Assembly (NCBI GenBank): GCA_016870235.1 | Contig: VGCB01000177.1 | Span: 1-6,200, forward strand | DNA from: Actinomycetota bacterium | GTDB lineage: Bacteria; Actinomycetota; Thermoleophilia; Gaiellales; Gaiellaceae | Direction: 5' to 3' | DNA length: 6,200 nucleotides | Shown here: positions 1 to 5,291 of the stretch, one piece after another | Position numbering within the stretch: the stretch's first letter is position 1 | Layout: every line of letters starts with the position of its first letter | Made by a program: the position numbers and the translations under genes | The notes under the pieces: generated by a model | The model's input: only the letters and a program-made list of their open reading frames with translations | What the model was told of the DNA's origin: nothing | Database searches by the model: none

Positions 1-1
1 G

Positions 2-925
2 ACCTACCTCGGGGTCGGGACGATGCTCGTCGCGTTGATCGCCTTCTTCGCCGCGAGCCAGCCGGAGTTCCTAACCTACGACAACCTCATCAACATCCTC
101 GAGACGAACGCGGTGCTGCTCGTCGTCAGCGTGGGGCTGACGTTCGTCATGCTCACCGGTGGGTTCGACCTCTCGATCGGGGGCGTCCTCGCGCTCAGTG
201 GTGTCCTCCTCTCGAAGCTCCTCGGTGGTGGCGTGCCAACGTGGGTCGCCGTCGCGCTCGTCCTCGGCGCCGGGATCCTGATGGGCTCCCTGCTCAACGG
301 CGTGCCGATCGCGTCGCTCGGCGTCTCCTTCTTCGTCGTCACCCTCGGGATGCTCGCGCTCACCCGGGGGCTCGGGCTCGTCTGGACGGACGGGCAGACG
401 CAGGGGCTCTACGACGAGACCGGTCTGCGGACACTGGCCGACGGGCGGGTCGCGGGCATCCCCGCGTCGGTGCTGATCGCCGTCGGCGTCCTGCTCGCCG
501 GGGGCGCCGTGACGCGGTCGACCGGGTTCGGGCGGATGGTGTACGTCGTCGGTGGCAACGCCGAGGCGGCCCGGCTCGCGGGGATCGACGTCGTGCGGGT
601 GCGGATCGCCGTGTACGCCCTGTGCGGAGGCCTCGCGGCGCTCGCCGGCACGCTCGAGGCAGGTCGCCTCGCGGCGGCCGCGCCCGACACCGACGTGGGG
701 ATCGAGCTCACGGCGGCCGCCGCCGTGCTGCTCGGCGGCACGAGCTTCGTCGGGGGGAGCGGCGGGATGCTCGGCACCTTCCTCGGCACGCTCTTCCTCG
801 GCGTGCTCCAGAACGGGCTCATCATCGCGAGCATCTCCGCCTACTGGCAGGGCGTCATCTCGGGTGCGGTGCTCGTCATGTCCGTCCTCATCGACCGGTC
901 CCGGCGCCGCCGGGCGACGGCATGA
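2..925 (+). CDS. RbsC-type ABC transporter permease (3' part, 5' end outside window)
   Basis: Inner-membrane permease of a monosaccharide/nucleoside-class ABC importer (BPD_transp_2 family, like RbsC, XylH, AraH). It would pair with an ATPase and a periplasmic-type binding protein, neither of which is in the window. The frame is open to the left edge, and the residues before the first ATG (base 23) continue the family's first membrane segment, so ATG 23 is probably internal and a short N-terminus is missing. About 307 residues are visible, against roughly 320-340 usual. Numbered from base 2, GGFDLS sits at 53-58 (GIDLSVG in RbsC). The cytoplasmic coupling loop GGNAEAARLAG is at about 184-194, and a C-terminal block with LLGGTSFVGG and a WQGVISGAVLV helix follows. 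Most of the rest is hydrophobic segments. The basic tail RSRRRR fits an inside C-terminus. The substrate cannot be deduced. It may be the last gene of a transporter operon, since a gap with a hairpin follows. Confidence 0.95.
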   Translation, partial: TYLGVGTMLVALIAFFAASQPEFLTYDNLINILETNAVLLVVSVGLTFVMLTGGFDLSIGGVLALSGVLLSKLLGGGVPTWVAVALVLGAGILMGSLLNGVPIASLGVSFFVVTLGMLALTRGLGLVWTDGQTQGLYDETGLRTLADGRVAGIPASVLIAVGVLLAGGAVTRSTGFGRMVYVVGGNAEAARLAGIDVVRVRIAVYALCGGLAALAGTLEAGRLAAAAPDTDVGIELTAAAAVLLGGTSFVGGSGGMLGTFLGTLFLGVLQNGLIIASISAYWQGVISGAVLVMSVLIDRSRRRRATA

Positions 926-930
926 ACCGC

Positions 931-957
931 GCCGCCGACCGGTCGCCGGCCTTTCCC
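931..957 (+). terminator. Weak hairpin after the permease gene, possible terminator
   Basis: Bases 931-938 (GCCGCCGA) can pair with 943-950 (TCGCCGGC) around a CCGG loop, with one C-C mismatch. The short pyrimidine run CTTTCCC follows at 951-957. It begins 5 bases after the permease stop, where a terminator is expected. The T-run is poor, and GC-rich DNA forms such hairpins by chance, so this is only a candidate. Confidence 0.3.
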
Positions 958-1007
958 GTCACGCCAATCCGAACCACGAAGGGAGCGATCCTTGCACCAC
1001 GGAGCCG

Positions 1008-1039
1008 TTGACATGTCACCGTCGGATCTGTGACAGAAT
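1008..1039 (+). promoter_or_regulatory. Candidate promoter for the Mo-hydroxylase operon, possibly leaderless
   Basis: An exact TTGACA (-35 consensus) lies at 1008-1013. The best -10-like hexamer is CAGAAT at 1034-1039, which matches TATAAT at 4 of 6 positions and ends 7 bases before the ATG at 1047. The spacer would be 20 bp, longer than the usual 16-19, so the -10 call is weak. A -10 at that distance would put the transcript start at or next to the ATG. That agrees with the absence of any Shine-Dalgarno sequence in the bases before 1047. Leaderless mRNAs are common in actinobacteria. This is the only gap before the gene chain at 1047-6200, so a promoter is expected here. Confidence 0.45.
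1009..1035 (+). promoter_or_regulatory. Candidate operator: TGACA/TGTCA half-site cluster
   Basis: TGACATGTCA at 1009-1018 is a perfect 10-bp palindrome. TGTCAC at 1014-1019 and GTGACA at 1030-1035 form a second perfect inverted repeat with 10 bp between the arms, so centres of equivalent bases are 16 bp apart. The three half-sites overlap the candidate -35 box and extend into the -10 region, a position suited to a repressor. The regulator family cannot be named from this, and no regulator gene is in the window. Confidence 0.4.
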
Positions 1040-1046
1040 CCCGACC

Positions 1047-1901
1047 ATGCTTCTCCGTGAGGTCGAGTACGCGCGTCCGTCCACCATCGAGGAGGCGATC
1101 GGCCTCCTCAGCGAGCACGCAGGGGCACGTGCCCTCGCCGGTGGGCAGACGCTCGTCAACGTGATGAAGGCCCGGGCCGCCTCGCCCGATGTGCTCGTCG
1201 ATCTGGCCGACCTCGACGAGCTGCGGACGATCGCGTTCTCCGCGGACGGCTCGTGGCTCGAGCTGGGCGCGATGGTGACGAACACGCAGATCGTCGGCTC
1301 GTCCGAGGTCGACGTCGCCCGCCCGATCCTGGCCGAGGTGGCGGCGACGATCGCCGACGTTCAGGTGCGGAACCGTGGCACGATCGGCGGCAACGTGTGC
1401 GTCAACGACCCGACGAACCACCATCCGCCGCTCCTCTCGGCACTCGGCGCGACCTTCACCATCCGCAGCACGAGTGGCGAGCGGACGGTCTCGGCCGACG
1501 AGTTCTTCCTCGGCGTGTACATGACCGCCGTCGGCGAGGGCGAGCTGCTGACGAAGGTGTCCGTCCCGACCCGCAAGCCCGGGACGGGCGACGCGATGAC
1601 CGGCCTCACGCTCGGCCGGCACGGAACGTACGTGACGAGCGCGGCGGCGACCGTCGGCCCCGAAGGGGTGCGCGTCGCGATCGGCTGCGTCGATGCGGTG
1701 CCCGTCCGGGCGACGGAGATGGAGCAGCGGCTCGCCGGTGGCGATCTCTCCGAGGCAGCGGTGAAGGCGGCCACTGCGGGCCTGGGCGCCGCCCTCGACC
1801 CGCCGTCCGACGTGCATGCGAGTGCCGACTACCGGCGGCACCTGGCCGAGGTCTCGGCCGTGCGCGCCGTGCTCGAGGCAGCGAAGAGAGCGAGGGGATG
1901 A
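1047..1901 (+). CDS. Molybdenum hydroxylase FAD-binding medium subunit (CoxM/XdhB type)
   Basis: FAD subunit (284 aa) of a heterotrimeric xanthine oxidase/CO dehydrogenase-family hydroxylase. It accepts electrons from the 2Fe-2S subunit and passes them to an external acceptor. The length matches the CoxM family. The N-terminal FAD_binding_5 domain (about 1-170) carries AGGQT at 31-35 and TIGGN at 112-116, the two FAD-pyrophosphate-binding motifs of the family (AGGQS and TIGGN in CoxM). The segment NDPTNHHPP follows. The C-terminal part (about 180-280) fits the CO_deh_flav_C domain. ATG 1047 is chosen because homology begins at once (LLREVEYARPSTIEEAIGLL) and no better in-frame start is present. 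It has no Shine-Dalgarno, so the message may be leaderless. Its stop overlaps the ATG of the iron-sulfur subunit by 4 nt (ATGA), implying coupled translation. Cytoplasmic, with no signal peptide. The CO dehydrogenase name should not be taken as the substrate. Confidence 0.93.
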   Translation: MLLREVEYARPSTIEEAIGLLSEHAGARALAGGQTLVNVMKARAASPDVLVDLADLDELRTIAFSADGSWLELGAMVTNTQIVGSSEVDVARPILAEVAATIADVQVRNRGTIGGNVCVNDPTNHHPPLLSALGATFTIRSTSGERTVSADEFFLGVYMTAVGEGELLTKVSVPTRKPGTGDAMTGLTLGRHGTYVTSAAATVGPEGVRVAIGCVDAVPVRATEMEQRLAGGDLSEAAVKAATAGLGAALDPPSDVHASADYRRHLAEVSAVRAVLEAAKRARG

Positions 1902-2389
1902 CGATGGGACAGCAACCGACGACCGAACGGACGATCTCGGTGTCCGTCAACGGCGAGACCTACGAGCGCGACGTCCCGACGGCGCGCCTGCTCGTCCACT
2001 TCCTGCGCGACGACCTCGACCTGACCGGAACGCACATCGGGTGCGACACCGGCAACTGCGGCGCCTGCACCGTCCACGTCGACGGCGCGGCGGTGAAGAG
2101 CTGCATGCTGCTCGCCGTCCAGGCCGACGGCCGCAAGGTCGCCACGGTCGAGGGGCTCGCGGGCGACGGCGAGCTGACCCCGCTCCAGCAGGCCTTCTCG
2201 CACGCGCACGCGCTCCAGTGCGGCTACTGCACGCCCGGGATGCTGATGAGCGCGAAGGCGCTCCTCGACCGGAATCCGAGCCCGACGGAGGAGGAGATCC
2301 GGATCGCGATCCAGGGCAACATCTGCCGCTGCACGGGCTACTGGAACATCGTGGAGGCGATCCAGGACGCAGCAGGAGGTGGCACGTGA
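1898..2389 (+). CDS. Molybdenum hydroxylase small subunit with two [2Fe-2S] clusters (CoxS type)
   Basis: Iron-sulfur subunit (163 aa, the family's usual size) that carries electrons from the Mo site to FAD. The N-terminal plant-ferredoxin-like fold has cluster ligands C49, C54, C57 and C69 (pattern C-x4-C-x2-C-x11-C). The C-terminal helical Fer2_2 domain has C108, C111, C143 and C145 in QCGYCTPGM and GNICRCTGY. Q107 before the first of these is the residue that normally contacts the molybdopterin cofactor. All eight cysteines are present, so it looks functional. Two starts are possible: ATG 1898, overlapping the previous stop, and ATG 1904, two codons later. GAAGAGAG at 1883-1890 could serve 1898, and GAGGGG at 1892-1897 is well spaced for 1904. 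They differ only by MT at the N-terminus. Its stop overlaps the GTG of the large subunit by 4 nt. Confidence 0.95.
   Translation: MTMGQQPTTERTISVSVNGETYERDVPTARLLVHFLRDDLDLTGTHIGCDTGNCGACTVHVDGAAVKSCMLLAVQADGRKVATVEGLAGDGELTPLQQAFSHAHALQCGYCTPGMLMSAKALLDRNPSPTEEEIRIAIQGNICRCTGYWNIVEAIQDAAGGGT
2374..2380 (+). promoter_or_regulatory. Strong ribosome binding site that fixes the large-subunit GTG start
   Basis: AGGAGGT lies 5 bases before GTG 2386, inside the end of the small-subunit gene. It is the strongest Shine-Dalgarno in the window. It decides for the GTG start and against upstream in-frame starts, whose coding would overlap most of the small-subunit gene. Confidence 0.85.
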
Positions 2390-4839
2390 CCGCCGTCGAG
2401 CAGGAGACCACCCTCCGGAAGGGCCACATCGGCGTCAGCGTCCCGCGGAAGGAGGACAGCCGGCTCGTCCAGGGCCAGGGCGTCTTCTTCGACGACATCA
2501 AGCGCCACAACATGGGCTACGTCCACTTCGTCCGCTCGCCGTACGCGCACGCGAAGATCGTCTCGATCGACGTCACGGCGGCGCTCGAGCTGCCCGGCGT
2601 GTACGGGACGCTGACCGGAGACGAGGTCGCCCTCCAGACCGACCCGTTCTTCCAGATCGCGGCGCCGCCCGGCGCGCACGTGAAGGACTACGCCCTCGCG
2701 GTCGGCAAGGTGCGGTACGTCGGCGAGGCGGTCGTGGCGGTCGCCGCCGAGACCCGGGAACGGGCTCGCGACGCGGCCGAGCTCGTCGAGATCGACTACG
2801 AGCCGCTCCCGGTCGTCGTCGACGCGCGCAGGGCGCTCGATCCGGACGCTCCCGTGCTGCACGAGGACGCCGGCGGCAACATGTCGTACACCGGCGTCTG
2901 GGAGTGGGGCGACGTCGACCAGGCGTTCGCCGACGCCGATCACGTGGTGCGGATCGGCGAGCTGCACTTCGACCGCTTCAACTCGACCCCGCTCGAGACC
3001 GACGGCGCGCTCGTCGAGTACAACCGCGGCACCGGGCAGTGGACGATCTACACGAACAACCAGTTCCCGGGCTTCGCCGCGATCATGATGGGCCCGGCGC
3101 TGCGCTGCGGGATCGACAAGCTCCGGCTCGTCACCCAGGACATCGGCGGCGGCTTCGGCAACAAGATCACCTCGCATCCCCAGCTCGTCGCGCTCTGCCT
3201 GCTCGCCCGCAAGCTCAAGCGCCCGGTGCAGTGGACGGAGTGGCGCACCGACTTCCACCAGTCGATGTCGCACGGCAACGAGCGGTGGTTCCACGACGTC
3301 GAGGTCGCGGTCAAGGCCGACGGCACCCTGCTCGGCTTCCGCGCGAAGGCGATCGACGACGCCGGTGCGTGGCTGCGGTACGAGCCGCTCGGCGGCGTCA
3401 TCTGGTCGCAGGTCGCCCCGGGCGTCTACCGCTGGCGCAACATCAAGCTCGAGTTCACGCAGGTGCTGACCAACAAGGGGCCGGTGTCGCCGAACCGCGG
3501 CTACTCGCGCATGCAGCACCTGTGGCTGACCGAGCGGATCGTCGACATTGTCGCCTCCGAGCTCGAGCTCGACCCGGTCGAGATCCGCAAGCGCAACTAC
3601 GTGCGGGCCGAGGACATGCCGTACGAGACGCCGAACGGCTGCGTCTACGACTCGGGCGACTACGCGAAGGCGCTCGACATCGTGCTCGACCTGATCGGCT
3701 ACGACACGATCGAGGAGCGCCGGAAGGAGGCGGCGGCGCGCGGGAAGCTGCTCGGGTTCGGGATCGGCTCGACGCTCGACTCCGGCACGAACAACTTCGG
3801 CCAGTCGCAGCTGCTGAACCCCGACCTGCAGTTCTCGGGCAACAACGAGGTCGCGACGGTCAAGCTCGACATCTTCGGCGAGATCGTCGTCACCCTCGGC
3901 ACGACACCGCAGGGCCAGGGGCACGAGACGACGGCGGCACAGGTCGTCGCCTCGATCATCGGCTGCGACCCCGACCTGGTCACGGTCCGCGTCGGCCACG
4001 ACAGCTACTGGAACTCGCACGCCGGCTTCTCCGGCACCTACGCGAGCCAGTTCGCCGTCACCGGGCTCGGCGCCGTCAAGGGCGCCGCCGAGGAGCTCGC
4101 CCGCCAGATGCGGCAGCTCGCGAGCATGGTCTTCCAGTGCCCCGAGGAGGCGATCGAGCTCGCCGACGGGTTCGCGCGCATCAAGGACGGCCCGCCCGAG
4201 GCGGCGCTGCCGTTCATGGCGCTCGGCGCGATCCCGAACGCGAACAACGCCGGCTTCCCCGTCGACCCGCCGCAGATGAACGCTCGGTACGTGTACCGCC
4301 CGCCGTTCGAGGTGCCCGACAAGGAGCGGAAGTTCGGCAAGCTGACGCTCACGTACGCGATGCAGATTCACGGCTGCGTCCTCGAGATCGACCCCGAGAC
4401 GGGGTACTACGAGCTCGTCGACTACGCCGCGGTCGACGACTGCGGCACGCGGATCAACCCGAAGATCGTCGAGGGCCAGGTGATGGGCGCGACCGCGCAC
4501 GGCATCGGCGCCGCGATCTGGGAGACGTTCGCGTACGACGAGGAGGGCAACCTCCTGACGCCCAACTTCTACGACTACCACGTCCCGCACGCGCTGGACA
4601 TGCCACCGCTCAAGACCGGTGCCGTCGAGTCGCCGTCGCCGTTCACGCCGCTCGGCGCCAAGGGCATGGGCGAGGGCGGCGGCGGCGCGATCCACTGCGT
4701 CGGCGCGGCGATCCAGGATGCGCTACGGGCGGCCGGAGGTGCGGTCGTGACAGACTCCCACAACCCCTACCACCGCGTCTGGGAGCTGATCCGGCATCCC
4801 GAGAGGTCGCGGGCGACTGTCGAGGTGACGACCAGGTGA
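2386..4839 (+). CDS. Molybdenum hydroxylase large (Mo-MCD) catalytic subunit, CoxL/XdhA family with a GYSR active-site loop
   Basis: Catalytic subunit (817 aa; CoxL is about 809) that binds molybdopterin cofactor, probably the cytosine dinucleotide, and hydroxylates its substrate with oxygen from water. Domains: an N-terminal aldehyde oxidase/xanthine dehydrogenase a/b hammerhead (about 20-140), then the two Mo-cofactor-binding domains (about 155-400 and 420-760). Visible motifs are GGGFGNK at 254-260, QGQGHET at 509-515, GTYASQ at 550-555, and GMGE with the putative catalytic base Glu763 in KGMGEGGGG. The loop that reads AYRCSFR in form I CO dehydrogenase (Cys388 binds the S-Cu unit) and AYRGAGR in many form II relatives reads PNRGYSR here (369-375). 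Gly372 replaces the cysteine, so CO oxidation is very unlikely. No Tat signal is seen, so it is cytoplasmic. GTG 2386 has a strong RBS and overlaps the small-subunit stop (GTGA). The stop in turn overlaps the next GTG. No cofactor-insertion genes (CoxD/CoxI/XdhC type) are in the window. Substrate unknown. Confidence 0.94.
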   Translation: MTAVEQETTLRKGHIGVSVPRKEDSRLVQGQGVFFDDIKRHNMGYVHFVRSPYAHAKIVSIDVTAALELPGVYGTLTGDEVALQTDPFFQIAAPPGAHVKDYALAVGKVRYVGEAVVAVAAETRERARDAAELVEIDYEPLPVVVDARRALDPDAPVLHEDAGGNMSYTGVWEWGDVDQAFADADHVVRIGELHFDRFNSTPLETDGALVEYNRGTGQWTIYTNNQFPGFAAIMMGPALRCGIDKLRLVTQDIGGGFGNKITSHPQLVALCLLARKLKRPVQWTEWRTDFHQSMSHGNERWFHDVEVAVKADGTLLGFRAKAIDDAGAWLRYEPLGGVIWSQVAPGVYRWRNIKLEFTQVLTNKGPVSPNRGYSRMQHLWLTERIVDIVASELELDPVEIRKRNYVRAEDMPYETPNGCVYDSGDYAKALDIVLDLIGYDTIEERRKEAAARGKLLGFGIGSTLDSGTNNFGQSQLLNPDLQFSGNNEVATVKLDIFGEIVVTLGTTPQGQGHETTAAQVVASIIGCDPDLVTVRVGHDSYWNSHAGFSGTYASQFAVTGLGAVKGAAEELARQMRQLASMVFQCPEEAIELADGFARIKDGPPEAALPFMALGAIPNANNAGFPVDPPQMNARYVYRPPFEVPDKERKFGKLTLTYAMQIHGCVLEIDPETGYYELVDYAAVDDCGTRINPKIVEGQVMGATAHGIGAAIWETFAYDEEGNLLTPNFYDYHVPHALDMPPLKTGAVESPSPFTPLGAKGMGEGGGGAIHCVGAAIQDALRAAGGAVVTDSHNPYHRVWELIRHPERSRATVEVTTR
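4822..4827 (+). promoter_or_regulatory. Ribosome binding site for the CoxG-family gene
   Basis: GAGGTG lies 8 bases before GTG 4836, within the last codons of the large-subunit gene. It supports the GTG start that overlaps the previous stop by 4 nt (GTGA). Confidence 0.6.
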
Positions 4840-5285
4840 AAGTCGAAGGAACGAAGGATCTCCCGGCCCCCCGCGAGGTCGTCTGGAACGTGATCAACGA
4901 CCCGGCGCAGATGGCGAAGCTGATGCCGGGCGTCGAGAGCTTCGAGATCGCCGACGACCGGCACTGGACGGCGAAGGTGAAGGTGCCGCTCGGGCTCGGC
5001 GGGCTGAAGATGACGATCAGCTTCGAGAAGGTCGAGGAGCGGCCGCTCGAGTTCGCCGCCCTCAACGCGAAGGGCAACGGCGTCGGCGCGATGATGAACA
5101 TGACCACGTCGTTCACGCTCTCCGGCGAGGGGGACACGACCCACATGGTCTGGGAGGCCGACGTCAAGATCGCCGGCCCGGTCGGCTCGATGGGCCAGCG
5201 GGTCCTGCAGCCGATCATCAACCAGCAGGTAGGCAACGTGCTCGGCGCGCTCGAGAAGCAGGTTCAGGCAGCCGCGGCCGGCTGA
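4836..5285 (+). CDS. CoxG-family SRPBCC protein (carbon monoxide dehydrogenase subunit G-like)
   Basis: A 149-aa protein of the CoxG family, an SRPBCC (START/Bet v1-like) hydrophobic-pocket fold. In CO-oxidizing bacteria CoxG links the Mo hydroxylase to the membrane respiratory chain, and mycobacterial work supports a quinone-carrier role. The same job for this hydroxylase is an inference. The start KVEGTKDLPAPREVVWNVIND and the following LMPGVESFE are typical of the family, as are the SFTLSGEGDTTHMVWEADVKIAGPVGSMG strand region in the second half (read in two parts: SFTLSGEG, then WEADVKIAGPVGSMG) and the closing long amphipathic helix (about 121-145). It ends right after the fold. Some CoxG proteins are about 200 aa with a C-terminal extension that may contact the membrane, and that part is absent here. 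No signal peptide. GTG 4836 overlaps the large-subunit stop, so the two are translationally coupled, supporting a functional partnership. Confidence 0.87.
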   Translation: MKVEGTKDLPAPREVVWNVINDPAQMAKLMPGVESFEIADDRHWTAKVKVPLGLGGLKMTISFEKVEERPLEFAALNAKGNGVGAMMNMTTSFTLSGEGDTTHMVWEADVKIAGPVGSMGQRVLQPIINQQVGNVLGALEKQVQAAAAG

Positions 5286-5291
5286 TCCGGG

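Noticed and set aside
979..993. AAGG...CCTT inverted repeat in the gap
   Set aside because: Only four strong pairs around a 7-base interior, which is easily due to chance.
922..1011. 29-codon open frame overlapping the permease stop (ATGA)
   Set aside because: No clear ribosome binding site, no recognisable sequence, and it ends inside the candidate -35 box. Too short to support without conservation data.
1816..2385. Upstream extension of the large-subunit reading frame
   Set aside because: The extension is Arg-rich with no homology and runs through the 2Fe-2S subunit in another frame. AGGAGGT before GTG 2386 marks the real start.
2338..4695. 785-codon antisense open frame across the large-subunit gene
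   Set aside because: It mirrors the + strand codon pattern of a GC-rich gene, has an Arg/Asp/Glu/Val-rich composition with no recognisable domain, and overlaps a clear CoxL-family gene.
2379..4835. Upstream extension of the CoxG reading frame through the large-subunit gene
   Set aside because: Arg-rich frame shadow. CoxG homology begins at GTG 4836.
2386..4839. Identification as aerobic CO dehydrogenase (CoxL)
   Set aside because: The CSFR loop with the Cu-binding cysteine is absent (GYSR instead), so only the wider hydroxylase family is supported.
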